From contig CM055111.1 of the NCBI GenBank assembly GCA_029204225.1, positions 19,647,003 through 19,711,002 of the forward strand: a stretch of DNA of 64,000 nucleotides, in the 5' to 3' direction. This DNA is from Diphasiastrum complanatum. Taxonomy: Eukaryota > Streptophyta > Lycopodiopsida > Lycopodiales > Lycopodiaceae. Shown here piece by piece: positions 1 through 11,880 of the stretch (position 1 is the stretch's first letter; every line of letters starts with the position of its first letter). Under the pieces are notes generated by a model, which saw only the letters and a list, made by a program, of their open reading frames with translations, made no database searches and had not been told where the DNA came from. A program made the translations under genes and the position numbers.

Positions 1-426
1 CCCTAAATCCACAACAATGATAGAAACTTATTCTTCTCTCTCTCCCCTTCTCTCTCACAAAAAGCATAAGAAATAGCAATCCCAATAATGACCAGATCCA
101 ACAATTAGCAAAATCCAAAGAAAGCATGAGAAATGGAGGAAAAGAGAGGAAGAGCAAGGACATTCACATTTGCTTTATTGAAATGAGAAAATGAACATGA
201 GGAACAACTTGAGTTGGTGCCTTTTTATAGTAGAGAGGAGGACCCTGGCCTTTGAATCCTATTGGTCCAGTCTTGCCTCTCTTTTTATTCAATTTCAAGA
301 AAGTGTGGGAACCATCAAAATTGGAGGGAAACCCAACTTTATTCACTAACTTGACATTTAGGCCCTGCGACATTAAAAGTCTAGCAAAAAGGCCTAAAGT
401 CCTTATATTCACTTTTAACTAATCAA
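1..426. repeat. Dispersed repeat, copy 1, plus junk up to the Copia end
   Basis: Positions 1-235 match 14466-14735 closely, in the same orientation; the second copy carries about 30 extra bases near 14626-14660. The piece is pyrimidine-rich at its start and ends near a TATA-like stretch (tttttatagt). Both copies lie against Copia coding debris, so this is probably LTR or leader sequence of a Copia family, but neither border shows clear TG..CA ends. Positions 236-426 hold nothing I can name and do not match the LTR at 5093-5750. Confidence 0.6.
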
Positions 427-3400
427 TCAAATAACTATGTATTGTAGATCGGCAATACAAGAGGACGAGTTGACATGCTCCAAGTAGATTTCTCCTCCAA
501 TAAGCTTTTCTCTCACAAAATGGTGTGCCACTTCTATGTGCTTGCTTCTTGCATGAAATATGGGATTATTGGCAAGATCTTGGGCCGAGATGTTATCACA
601 CTTGATCATTGGTAGATCATCCTCCTTGATGCACTTTAGTTCCATTAAAAACCTCTTGATCCAAAGCACTTCTTTGGTAGTTGTAGTGAGTGCTTTGTAC
701 TCAGCCTCACATGAAGAGAGAGATATAGTATCTTGCTTTTTGGAAAGCCAAGATATTAGATTGCCTCCAAGAAAGATAGTATATGCACTAATAGACTTTC
801 GATCCATCTTGTCACTTGCAAAGTCCGAATCTGAGTAGCCAATAATGGATAGATCTTCACTTTTATAGAGTAGACCATAATCACAAGATGAAGATACATA
901 TCTTAGAATCCTCTTGGCCATCTTCCAATGATGGATCTTAGGATCTTGCATAAATTGACTCAATTTGTGCACACAAAAACTAAGATCGGGCCTAGTAATG
1001 GTAAGCCAAATCAAGGAGCCTACAAGACTCCTAAAAAGTGTGATGTCCTCAAAGGATCTTTCATCACCTTTATTAGGATCTTTTACAATTTGCTCCATTG
1101 GAGTATCTATGCTCTTAGAATTTTCCATATGGAATTTTTTCAACATAGAGTGAGCATATCTAGATTGGCATATAAAGACATGATTTTCATAAAAATAAAT
1201 TTCTAGGCCTAGGATGTAATGTATCTCTGAGCCTAGATCTTGCATTTTAAACTCACATCCAAGTGCTAGCTTGGTTTCATCAACTAGCTTGATACAGCTT
1301 CCACAAAGAATATGTCATCAACATAAATTAGAAGAATGACAATATTGCTATCAACAAACTTTAGATACATGGAAGGATCATAGTCACTAAGAGTAAACTA
1401 GTGAGATAAGAAAAGAGTTAAGTCTTGAATACCATGATCTTGGTGCTTGCTTGAGTCCATAAAGACTTTTGAAGAGCAAGCACACTTTGGACTCAATCTT
1501 GATGAATCCTTGAGGTTGTTCCATATAGATCTCCTCCTCAAGATAACCATTTAGAAAAGCATTGGATACATCTAATTGGAACACCTTCCACTTGAAAAAA
1601 CACGCAAGAGAAATAAGAATTCTTATTGTCACCATCTTTGCAACGGGTGCAAAGGTCTCCTCATAATCAAGACCATGGATTTGAGCAAATCCTTTGGCAC
1701 ATAATATTGCTTTATGCTTGTTGATGGTGCCATCATGATTGAACTTGATCCGAAATACCCACTTGCAACCAATCACATGCTTGTTGGATGGAGGATCCAC
1801 AAGCTCCCAAGTATTGTTGGTGATCAATGCATCATACCCTTGCTTCATGGCATCATACCACTCCTTGGTATTGAGTGCCTCTTGTACATTCTTTGGCTCT
1901 TCATGAGAGACATAAAAAACATAATTAGTGGAATCAAGATCCACTTGTTTTCCTTTGTCAACATATGAGAGCCTCTTAGGCTCGGATCTATCTCTCATGG
2001 ATCTTCTTGGTGAAAAAATCCGAGGAGAGTCTTCTTCAAATCTGGACCCCATCACATCATGATTGTCTTCAAAATCAATAATTGATGATGCATCCATAGA
2101 TTTCTTGATCTCGGCCTCTTCAAATGATGACTGTTGATCTTTAGAAAGACAACATCTTTACTTTCAATAACTTGAGAAGTAGAGAGTATAAAGACTCTAT
2201 AGGCCTTCTTGGTGGATGAGTATCCAACCATGATCCCTTTGCATGCACTAGGATCTTCCTTCTTCCTTGTTTCCGAGGGAATATGGACAAAGCATAAGCA
2301 TCCAAAAACTCTAAGGTGATCAACCTTAGGCTTCTTCAAAAATAAGATTTCATATGGTGACTTTCCTCCAAGAGCTATATGTGGGAGCCTATTGCAAAGA
2401 TAATTTGCACAATTAATGGCTTCTCCCCAAAAATCTTTGGGCAAAGATGCCTCAATTCTCATAGATTTTGCACATTCACATAGAGATCTATTCTTTCTCT
2501 CGGCCACTCCATTTTGAGATGGAGAGTAGGCACAAGAAAACTCTCTTTTAATGCCTTCAACCTCACAAAAATCTTGAAATTTATTGGAGATATATTCACC
2601 ACCTCCATCACTTCTAAGAGCTTCAATCTTGAATGAGAATTGCTTCTCTACATAAGCTTTGAAAATAAGGAAATGATCAAACACCATAGATTTTGAAGCA
2701 AGAAGATATATCCAAGTGAATCTTGTGTAATCATCAATGAAAGTAACAAAACAAGTGGCTCCTCCCTTGCTTGTAGTTGATGAGAAATGCACATCCGAGT
2801 GGATTAACTCCAAAGGATGCTTTCTTTTGATAGAAGATCTTGTAAATGGCTTTTTGTGAGATTTAGCAATAGCACAAGCCTCACAAGGCTTGATCTTCTT
2901 GGAGAATGACTTTGGCAAGCCAATAGCTTTGGACTCTTTGATCATAGAGAGCATGGATTTGTAGTTGGGATGTCCCAACCTCCTATGCCATAATTCCTCC
3001 ATAGAGAGCTTGTTCACAAGAGCAACATTACAAGCATTCACATACTCATTTGGATCTAGTTTATAGATGCCACCAAATCTAGATCCTAATGCAAGTATCT
3101 CATCATTCTTCTTGATAGTGCAAGTATCAACATTGAATTTTACATCAAGGCCATTATCAAGCAATTGGCCAACACTAATAAGATTCTTGGTAAGCTTAGG
3201 TACATAAAGAACTCTAGAGAGAGAGAGAACTTTAGAGGATGCAAGCTTCAAGGGAATGTTCCCTATGCCTTCAATAGGACATTCAAAATCATTTGCAGTG
3301 TATATTGATTTCTTCACTCCATCATAAGGTGCAATAGAAGAGAAAGAGTCCTTGGAGCTACACATATGTGAAGAGGCTCCACTATCAATATACCATAGGC

Positions 3401-4390
3401 CGTCCTTCTTGAAAGGAGTAGATGAGAAACTAGAGACCATCAGAGATCCCTCTCCATCACTTGCAATAGTGTCTTCCTTCTCATTGGTAATATTGGCTTG
3501 CTTGAGTTGATTCTTCTTTTTGAAGCAATTGGTGGCATAATGACCTTTCTTGCCACAGTAAAAGCACTTGATTTTCTTCTTCTTCTTGAGCTTGGATGAT
3601 GAAGCATTGAGGAATCATCTTCCTCCTCATCTTTGTCTTTGGATTTGACTTTGTCCTTGCTTGAGGATTGTTGATGTTGGTTCTTGCTCCTCTCTTTGTG
3701 CTTATCCTTGGCAAAGAGAGCTTTGCCATCATTATGAGTGAGAGAAAGCTTGTCCATCCTCAAGAGCTTGTACTCTTGTCTTGATTCTTCTGAAATTAGC
3801 ACACTTTGGAAGCCTCCAAACTTGGTAGCTCCTTCTTAATGGCATAGGATTGCACAAGGTTATCAAACTCACTTCTCAAGCCATTGAGAATGACTTGAAC
3901 TAGCTCATTTTGATTGATGGAATCACCAATGCAAGCAAGCTCTCTATGAATATCTTTTACTCTCAAAACATAACTAGATGCACTCTCATCACTCTTTTGG
4001 CTAATTTGAAAGATTTGATTCCTAAGAGTGAGAAGCCTAGAGGTATTCTTAGCCTCATAGATAGTCTTGAGACAATCCCAAGCTTCTTTGGCTGTTGTAC
4101 AAGTACCTATCTCCCTCAATATCTCATTAGAGACATTCATCTTGGAGAGCCATCCTAGCTCTCTTTTTGTATTTTTGAATCTCTTGAATAACTTGTGGTT
4201 TTTCTTCAAGGCCAAGAACTATGTCCATCACATCTTGAAGGATCAAGATGGACTCCATCCTCATTTTCCAAATTGAATAATTTGAAGTGGTCAATCTTTC
4301 ACTTGTTTCCAACAAGGATGAACCCATTGAAGACATTTGAAGTGAAGAAAACTCAAATGATGAACAATAAATGTTGCTACACACTTTCAA
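427..4390 (-). pseudogene. Copia gag-pol polyprotein, frameshifted
   Basis: Successive minus-strand pieces are: gag start with the S-N-Y-S-I-W-K-M-R signature (4127-4390); gag core (3796-4215); a zinc-knuckle and lysine-rich region (3440-3802); protease with IDSGASSHM, the pre-integrase HRRLGHPN motif and integrase core with HSD, RSDGGGEY and ERKNRSL (2052-3440); the end of integrase joined to reverse transcriptase with CKWVFRIK and ETFAPVAK (1387-2097); a YVDD box near 1310-1340 in another frame; and RNase H with DSDFASD, SSCEAEY and HARSKHIEVAHHF (427-1245). The C-terminus departs from the expected ADIFTKPL motif, so the last residues are not original. At least four frame changes make it nonfunctional. 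Confidence 0.92.
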
Positions 4391-5080
4391 TAGGATCCAA
4401 TAATTGAGTATTATCTCCTCCTATGAAAGATCTTACAACAATCTGTGAATTGATTCTCACTAGCTACTCAAATCTCTCTAAAACAAGATCTATTTCACAT
4501 CAAATGATGGAGTATAGGCAAAGTTAGGATCTAACACTCTTAGCACGTGTGAAATACACTAAGAAACCAAATTTGACTCAAATACAATGATATTGCATGA
4601 AACAAAATGGCTAAGATCTCAAAACAGTGCCTAGATCACATATAGATGAGATTGCCAAGCATACAACTGTGATTTTGGATCAACCAAGCAATCTCTTGAC
4701 CAAACCAAATGTGTCCACCCAGGTCTAGGTGCCCTACCTAACCCTCTTCAAAAGCTTATAACTTTTGATTGGCACAACCAAATGGAATGAAACTGATTGC
4801 AACAGAAACTAGACAAAAATAGCTTCAAAACAAGCTATCAAGCAAGATAAATGGATCAAATATGAGAGAGAAATCCAAACTGAAATTGGATGTTCCTCAC
4901 ACGTGTCTGAGCACCTGATTCCGTACAGTACCAGTTCAGAACCAATCAATGTCCTTTTGATCTCTTTTGATCCAAGATTGAACACGATAGCTAGGAAAAT
5001 GGGCCTTGACAACTTCTAGCTCAAGATTGATGAAAATTTTTTCACTTAGATGGATCAAAATGCATGGTAACCTTAGGTAG

Positions 5081-5092
5081 GCTCTGATACCA
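5081..5092 (-). other. Primer-binding site (initiator tRNA-Met type)
   Basis: The plus strand reads gctctgatacca, so the element strand reads TGGTATCAGAGC, the usual plant Copia site complementary to the 3' end of initiator tRNA-Met. It abuts the LTR that begins at 5093. Confidence 0.9.
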
Positions 5093-5750
5093 TGTTGAAT
5101 TTCACACGTGTGGACTGTCCACTACATGTACTTGTGATCTCCTAAGGTGTGTAGATGCACCAAGATCAAGACTAGATTGAGATTCAAGATCAATCTTGAA
5201 TCCTATGGCAAAAACACACTACTACATGCATTCAATCACTTCCAACTCTCACTCAAACGTGTGGGAAGTATTCAAAAAATAATCTAAGTAAAAACAAGCT
5301 GCTCTCCTTGGGTAGAGAGAGAAAATGCATCAAGAGCTCTCGGGTAGAGAGAGAGCTAGAAATCCAATAACTCACAAAATCCATGAAATCACCAAATCAA
5401 TTGCATTCAAAATGAGGAGTACAATGATACTAGTAGGTCCACGAGCTACCACTATGCTTAACTATGATTAGACCATATTTTGTCACCTCTTGATCCTATT
5501 GGATCATTGATCTATGCACCTCTTAATTCTATTGGACTATATTCAAGCACACCTCAATTTCCTATTGGACCTCACAAGGTTCCACCTCTAAATCCTATTG
5601 GACCTCTTGGAATTCATCAAACAAAAACTTTACACTTGTCTACACTCTAATTAGCAAGTGTTTAGCCTCTTACTCTATTTTGGCTCAATAGTGGCATTAC
5701 AAGTGGAAATGTATAATTTGCCATCTATGCCAAATTTATTCCTATCAACA
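5093..5750 (-). repeat. 5' LTR of the decayed Copia element (658 bp)
   Basis: Bounded by tgttga at 5093 and tcaaca at 5750, the short inverted TG..CA ends of an LTR, and directly adjoining the primer-binding site. It contains ACACGTGT-type motifs near its start and a 33-bp tandem repeat (5484-5615). No partner LTR was found in the window. Confidence 0.85.
5484..5615 (-). repeat. Four 33-bp tandem units carrying CCAAT boxes inside an LTR
   Basis: Four diverged units begin with cacct at 5484, 5517, 5550 and 5583. Each holds ATTGG (5498, 5531, 5564, 5597), exactly 33 bp apart, which on the element strand is CCAAT. In element orientation they lie in the upstream half of the LTR, where U3 promoter elements are expected. 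Confidence 0.85.
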
Positions 5751-6625
5751 TCCTCCACCTAGATGCTTGATGTAAAAAACATAAGACCCCTTTATCTAAC
5801 ATAGATAATCTTTTTCAATTCTTCACAAATGGGTTAGACAAAGTTGCAGCTGCATCCAAATACGATTTCTAACAAATCCACACACCTATTTGTAGACCTC
5901 TTGTCGAAGAACTGACATCTGTGATGGACCCAGTTTCGAATGCACTCAACTGGACATCCTCATGTAAATCCAACTCTCCTACTAACATACCAAATCTATC
6001 ACGATATGTGTCTCATCGGAACTCTTTCAAATATGATGGAATCAACTCCATCGCTACTAACCACATCATGCACCTGCTCCAACTCATGAGAAATAAGCCT
6101 CCTCTTTGTTTTACTCATTTGCTCTAATGTATTCCTCCTCTCTATTCTAGACTCTAACTCCGACGTCCTACATATGAGATCTCTATGAACATAATTAAGG
6201 GTGACAATCTCTCCTAAATTACTCCTAAAACCAACATCACCAATGGGCATATGTTCGATGCTATGCAAGTTTGAAACCAAAATTGCAGTCGAACATGTCG
6301 CCTCCACATCAACACGGACGACAGGTGCGGATGATAATGCCCTTTGCACCACATTGCTTTTTCTATTCAACCTCCTCCTCTTTGCGGACTTGCTCTCACC
6401 CTTTGGAGTAATGTACGTCCTCACACACTCAAGGTTTGTCCATGCTCTACTGTACATATAATTTTCACTTTTTCAGAAGCAAAAACCTCTGGAATTGAAA
6501 CACAAATTATTAGATTTGTTGTAAATTTTTTTGAAAATAACAAGACAATTGCTGAGAAACATATAATCAAAAAAATGTTGAATATATGCACTATTTGATT
6601 AAGGGTATTATAGCTATTTGTAGAG
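5751..6625 (-). other. Unassigned; one open frame at 5999-6457
   Basis: No known family is recognised. The minus strand has an open frame of 152 codons (5999-6457) with a basic cluster (KSAKRRRLNRK) that could be a nuclear-localisation signal and a polar, helix-prone C-terminal half. There is no supporting splice context or homologous copy in the window. It may be an exon, a transposon relic or chance. The rest of the stretch is unremarkable AT-rich DNA. Confidence 0.2.
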
Positions 6626-7016
6626 GTAGGTGATCAACCGAATGTTTGAGGTAAGTGATCAGCTGAATATTTGTGGTAAGTGATCAGTCAAATGTCTGTG
6701 GTAAGTGATCAGCCGAATGTCTGTGATAAGTGATGATTTGTCTATGTTGCTTGTGAATACTTTTTGAGATAGTTACTCTCATTCAGTTCATCATGCCAAA
6801 AAAACTAATAAATGGGTACACTAATAAAATGTACACTATCTAAATATCATCACACCTGGCTAATAAATGGGTACACTAATAAATGTACATTATCTGAACA
6901 TCAAATGTTCTCGCGTCACACCTGGCTAATAGTTAAGCAGTATGTTGCTTGGTGTGAGGGATGATTAGCCCAATGTCTGCGGTAAGTGATCGACCGAATG
7001 TCTATGGTAAGGAATC
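6626..7016. repeat. 25-bp minisatellite with an embedded 55-bp duplication
   Basis: Four units of about 25 bp built on gtaagtgatcagccgaatgt start at 6626, 6651, 6676 and 6701, with a partial fifth. Another unit and a half follow at 6982-7016. Between the two blocks, ctaataaatgggtaca occurs at 6805 and 6860, the ends of a 55-bp direct duplication. No coding function is seen. Confidence 0.85.
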
Positions 7017-7019
7017 GGC

Positions 7020-7577
7020 TAGTAATTATTCTTCCGTAGAGAACACGATGAAAGTTTGAATAAATCAAACTAATATCAGTGTCTTCAATCGGGTCTGTAT
7101 CTGATCTATTTACTAATAGAATAGTATTAGCTTTGATTGAATATGCGTGCGAAAATTATATGCGGAAGTAAGAGACAACTTAAGACAATTTTTAGACAAT
7201 AAGAAACTATTCATCAAAAACGAATTTTTATCACTATGAATTTGAATCATCAATATACATCTCTTGTTGTCTTATCTCGCTCTTGTGTCTCTGATTGAGT
7301 TACTGATTTACAACAAGTAGTGCACATGTATTTATATTGCTACACGACAGGTTTTTTGGTCTTTCAATGCTGTAACAGTAGATATCTAACCGTTTACGAT
7401 GGTTGATATTCAAATAGATGCTATGTTTTCAGGGTCAAATAATTTCTGTTCACGAATTATTTGCAAAAGCTTATCTCTTCGTCTCAGCTTCGTGTTCTGG
7501 AAAATTTTCACGACACTTGTCTTTTCGCGACAGATGACAATTCTCGAGCTTGAAGAAGAATCAGAATATTTCGTGAA
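7020..7577 (-). repeat. 3' LTR (truncated) of the reverse-transcriptase-less Copia
   Basis: Matches 9680-10279 until about 7577, where the sequences part just before the integrase remnant. The outer border is not crisp; the shared sequence starts around agtaattat. Confidence 0.75.
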
Positions 7578-7639
7578 TTGTTCACTAAATTTAACATCTC
7601 AAACAACTTTTATCTTGCCAGTTTCTAGTATAATATGAC

Positions 7640-9578
7640 GAATGTAACTCGAATCCTACCATAAAACCTTGTCCTGTCTTTTCATCGAGTTTCTTTCTCA
7701 ATTTATCTGGTATGTGCATATACACTATGCATCCAAATGTCCGAACATGTGCTAGATTTGGCTTCGACTTCTACCATATCTCATAAGAAGTTTTATCTGG
7801 TATTCAAGATTTCAGAATACAATTTTGAAGAAAATATGATGTAGCCATTGCTTCTGCCCACAACTATTTTGGTGCTTTCGCATGAGCCATCATACACCTT
7901 GCAGCTTCCATCAGTGTGCGATTCCTTCATTCAACTATTCCATTGTGTTGAGGTGTGTAAGATGCAGTCTTCGTGTGCATAATACCGCGATTAGTACAAT
8001 AAGCCTTGAATTCATTAGAATTGTGCTCACCTCCATGATCTGTGCGAATCTACTTTAGCTTATTGCATGTCTGCTTCTCAACCCAATTCATATACTCAAC
8101 AAATTTGTTGAAAGCTTCCAATTTGGTACCAATAAAGTATACCATACTAAAATTTCCTGAAGTCATCAATAAACGTTATGAAGTACTTTGCATCACCCAA
8201 CGACAATACTTCGAATGGTCCTCAAATATCTAAATGCACAATTTCAAGTACCTTAGTTGCTTTATAAACATCCTTACTGAAAGGTGATCTAGTCATCTTG
8301 CCTTTAAGATAGGATTCGCAGGTAGTTCAAATATCTCTACTGGTGATTTCGACTCATTGAATTCTCTGACTTTTGTTGGCTTGGTACAAGGCTTCCATGT
8401 TCATATGACAAAGCCTCTTGTGCCACAATACATTTGTTGATTCCTGAGTTTGATTGACTTGTTCGATTCTTGTTCAAATGTTCAGGTGATATAAACTTCA
8501 TTCTCTGTTGCCTTTAGCAACCAGGTTATCAGAATCTTCCTCAAACAGTTTACAAGGGTTCTTTGTGAAGATTACTGACATGCTTGTATTGACTATCTTA
8601 GCTACAACTAGAAGATCTTTATCAAGAGTAGGGACATAGGGAACTTCCTCCAGTTTCTTATCTCCCTAATTCATTCCTGCCATAATACACCAGTTCCATC
8701 AACCATGTGTTTAGAACCATCTCCAAGTATAATAAATCTCAAATAGTTCGTCTTCTTGTACTCAAACAAATAATAGTCTACTACTGCATGACCCCGTTTA
8801 TGACAATGAATGCATTCAATCTTTGGATCTAGCCAACACTTTTCTTTTGTGTGACCTGATCTTCTGCATTTATTGCAGATTTTCTTACCACTAGAACTTT
8901 TCTGTTGTTTACCAGATTGTTGTTCATTTGTCTTAGACCCATTCTTTTTAGCAGACTCCCTCTTAAACTTAGACTTCTTAGAAGATTTATTCTTTTGAGT
9001 AAATAGAGCATTTTTGGAATCACCATTGTCGTCATAGCATTCACGAGCTTCTACTTCCTCTTTAATTCCGTCTATTGCCTTTTGAAGTGTCATTGTCACA
9101 TCTTTCGCCAATAAGGTTCTTGTTGCGTGGAATGACCTGGGTAGGGCTCGAAGAAAATAACTAGGCTATTTTTTGCACCAGAATTTTGCAAGGAAATAAA
9201 TAGATCTTTAATCTTTCACGCGAATGTGTTCAGGTCTTTGCCGTCCCACTGTAGGTAAGTCAATTGGTCGTCCAAGAACATGATCTGATCACGAGATCGA
9301 GACTCATTCGTGGATTGCAATTATTCCCATAAATCTTTTGCGTTCAAAATTGATGTAAAATCTAGTATTATATTGTCATGCACTAAAGATGCAATAATTG
9401 CTATAGCTCTATCATTTTTTAAACTCCATTCTCGAAGTTCTTTACCAGGAGTAGCTACTGGCATCTCCTCTATTGGTTCTACCCATTGCCATAGACCTTT
9501 GCCCTTCAATAAGAGTGAAGTCTTTAATTTCCAAATCAAGTAGTTTGAACCTTCTGGATCCAAGATCGTAGTGATCAT
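7640..9578 (-). pseudogene. Copia gag-protease-integrase remnant
   Basis: Gag begins near 9578 with a frame containing EGSNYLIWKLKTSLL (9321-9578). The gag C-terminal part (8671-9111) has a first zinc knuckle CNKCRRSGHTKEKC and a second, CIHCHKRGHAVVDYY, whose final cysteine is lost. A degraded protease region follows (GSKHMVDGTG). Integrase traces run from about 8640 to 7650 in broken frames, including a GGEHNSNEF-like core, a Q-H-N-G-I-V-E block near 7930-7960 and the SH3-like end with IHIPDKLRKK-like residues near 7700. Many stops and frame changes. Confidence 0.8.
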
Positions 9579-9621
9579 AGCTTGAATATTGATGATCGAA
9601 GTATCAATTTCAATTCCATAG

Positions 9622-9668
9622 GCTCTGATACCACTGTATCAAATTTAATTCCGGATGCTCTGATACCA
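9622..9668 (-). other. Duplicated primer-binding site
   Basis: gctctgatacca occurs at 9622-9633 and again at 9657-9668, the ends of a 35-bp tandem duplication next to the right LTR. On the element strand both read TGGTATCAGAGC. The copy nearer the LTR is the likelier functional site. Confidence 0.8.
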
Positions 9669-9679
9669 CTATAGAAAAA

Positions 9680-10279
9680 ATAGTAATTATCTTTCCACAG
9701 AGAAATGATAAAATTTTGAATAAATCAAACTAATATCAGTGTCTTCAATCGGGTCTGTATCTGATCTATTTACTAATAGAACAATATTAGCTCTAATTGA
9801 ATATGCGTGCAAAAATTATATGTGGAAGTAAGAGAGAACTTTGGACAATTTTTAGACAATAAGAAACTATTGATCAAAAACGAATTTTCATAACTCTAAA
9901 TCTGAATCATCAATATACATCTCTTGATGTCTTATCTCATTGTTGTGTCTCTGATTGAGTTAGTGTATTACAATGAGTAGTGCACATGTATTTATAGTGC
10001 TACAAGACAGGTCTTTTGGCCTTTAATTTACAAGTCTTTTGGCCTTTCAATGCTGTAACAATAGATATCTAACCGTTTACGAATAGATGCTATGTTTTTA
10101 GGGTCAAATAATTTTTGTTCACGAATTATTCGCGAAAGTTTATCTCTTTGTCTCAGCTTCCTGTTTCGAGAATTTTTCACAACACTTGTCTCTTCGCGAC
10201 ATTTTCGTCTTTCACCAATTGTTCGTGACAGATGACGATTCTTGAGCTTGAAGAAGAATCAAAATATTTCACGAACTGT
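9680..10279 (-). repeat. 5' LTR of the reverse-transcriptase-less Copia
   Basis: Partner of 7020-7577. It carries a small internal duplication around 10018-10050 (ttttggcctttcaa) and an insertion near 10200 absent from the left copy. The stretch 10280-10560 continues with repeated ttcgcgaa/tttcgag motifs and may be the rest of this LTR. Confidence 0.72.
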
Positions 10280-10689
10280 TTGTGATAGTTTCATGATAGG
10301 TGAGCTTGAAGAACAGTCCAGAAGATTTCGCGCATTATTCGCAACAATTTTGCGGCATCTGAGGTATGAACTAGAAACAGAATTTGCGACAGGATTCTGT
10401 TTGCAAATCTTTCGAGCTTCAACAAAATAGCTACGAGCTTCTACAAAAAACTGTTTCACGAATCTTTCGAGTTGACTACAAGACAAATTTTGTAAATTCT
10501 TTGCGAATCTTTCGAGTTGGTCACGAATAGAAATGTTTCGAGTTTGCGTTCATTTCTTTCTCATCCTTTGTCAAGTAAAATGTGCACTTTGTTAGTAGAA
10601 TCAAGATCCTTCTGATTAGTTGTTCTACAAATGGTTTAGCAAATGGATTTGGCTAATGATTTAGTCACAGTATTCAGTTGATGGTGGTA

Positions 10690-11140
10690 TCAGAAGATTT
10701 AGCAAATTACTGTTGGTGATGAATCAGTTGATGATCAAGTTGATGAATCGGTTGATGATCAAGTTGATGAATCAGTTGACAATCAATTTGATGACTCGAT
10801 TGATGGTCAAGTCAACGTAATCAGCTGATGGATAAGCCACTATGATCGGTTGATGATCAAGTTGTAGACTTGGTTAATGAATGCGGCTGGTGGATAAGCC
10901 AATGGACCTGGCTAATAAATAAGCTAGATGGATCAGTTGATGATCAAATTGTAAATTCGATTGATGGTTTAGCTAATGGATTCAGCTGATTAGTAAGCTA
11001 AATGACTCAGTTGATGATGAAGCTGTAGGCTCAATTGATGTACCTAGCTAGCAGAATCGGCTAATAGATAAGGCAGATGACTCAATTGATGGTTCAGCTG
11101 ATGGAGTTAGCTGTTAGATAAGCCAGCTGACATGGCTAAT
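10690..11140. repeat. Degenerate higher-order repeat on gttgatgatcaagtt
   Basis: The core gttgatgatcaagttgatga recurs at about 10730-10790 with a period near 22-24 bp. It then merges into longer units of 73-87 bp beginning at 10844, 10931, 11004 and 11079, each with ..cagttgatgatcaa.. followed by ggcta..gataagc. The array is strongly diverged and no open frame runs through it. Confidence 0.7.
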
Positions 11141-11880
11141 GATGAAGTGTCTGAGCTTCCTTCGCTTGATCGTTATCTCGATGGAGATAAGATAAGCTTT
11201 GGGGATTTTTGATGGCACTGATCGAGAGTGCATTAGAGGCACTTGAGTGGAGACTCGGTTGATGAGGCTATAGATTCGATTCAGTTTGAAAGGTGATTCT
11301 AGTGGAATTAACCGAATGGTGGGTTGTCAGAACTCATTTTCCCAAGAGAAAACAATGGATATTGATTCGAATGATGTTATATGGTAATTTGTTCAAGAGC
11401 TGGAGAAGTTTTGTGATAACTCTGATCAATCAAATGCTTGGTAAAACATTCCAAATAAATTGTTTGTCATTTTTTTTTTTAAGATTAATCAAGCCATAAG
11501 TGCTCTCCATAATATTTGAACCGAAGCGAGCCTCATTTTCTTTTGAGCAAATTTCTTGCCGAGTGTCGAAAGATATGTGAGGAGGGGGTGGTATTATCGA
11601 AAAATTTTGTTGTACATATTTTTTGGTGAAGTATGGTTTTAGATGGTCCAAAACATTTTCTAGGGCCTCTTGTCCCTTGCACATCCAAAGAGAGGTAAAT
11701 GTTACCAGGTCTTAGCGTGTGATGTGTTTTTTTTTTGTTGTAGTTCGAGTGTAGCAGATTCATTGCAAGTTGGAATTTTTTTGGTTTGGCCACAAAGGAT
11801 TCAAATGTGATTCGGTTGACAGGTGATTGAATTCTGGTTTGGTTGACAGATGAGTCAAATGTGGTTCGACTAACAGATGA
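11141..11880. other. No gene seen
   Basis: Short open frames only, none recognised. A poly-T run lies near 11470. Tandem-like tttggttcga/tgacagatga pieces at 11810-11880 look like the same repeat vocabulary as the upstream array. Confidence 0.5.

Larger units (their letters stand above)
427..5750 (-). mobile_element. Decayed Ty1/Copia retrotransposon, minus strand, 3' LTR lost
   Basis: Reading on the minus strand from 5750 downward, the order is 5' LTR, primer-binding site, long leader, gag, protease, integrase, reverse transcriptase, RNase H. This is the Ty1/Copia order, with integrase before reverse transcriptase. The coding part is cut into several overlapping frames and resembles the intact element at 44414-50844 in domain sequence. 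The RNase H end stops near 450 and no copy of the 5093-5750 LTR follows, so the 3' end was lost or exchanged by a rearrangement. The leader between the LTR and gag (about 4391-5080) is noncoding. Confidence 0.9.
7020..10279 (-). mobile_element. Copia element with both LTRs but reverse transcriptase deleted
   Basis: Direct repeats at about 7020-7577 and 9680-10279 share long near-identical stretches, for example around ttcaatcgggtctgtatctg. They flank a minus-strand internal region with gag, a protease remnant and integrase. The integrase C-terminal region runs almost straight into the left LTR: reverse transcriptase, RNase H and polypurine tract are missing. The right LTR may extend beyond 10279, because the left copy seems cut at its inner edge by the same deletion. 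Confidence 0.82.

Noticed and set aside
5484-5615. Regular direct repeats considered as a CRISPR-like array
   Set aside because: Units are diverged, tandem without unique spacers, and lie inside a plant LTR.
11293-11499. Short plus-strand frame starting MILVELTEWW
   Set aside because: No domain, no homologous copy and no splice support; too little to call a gene.
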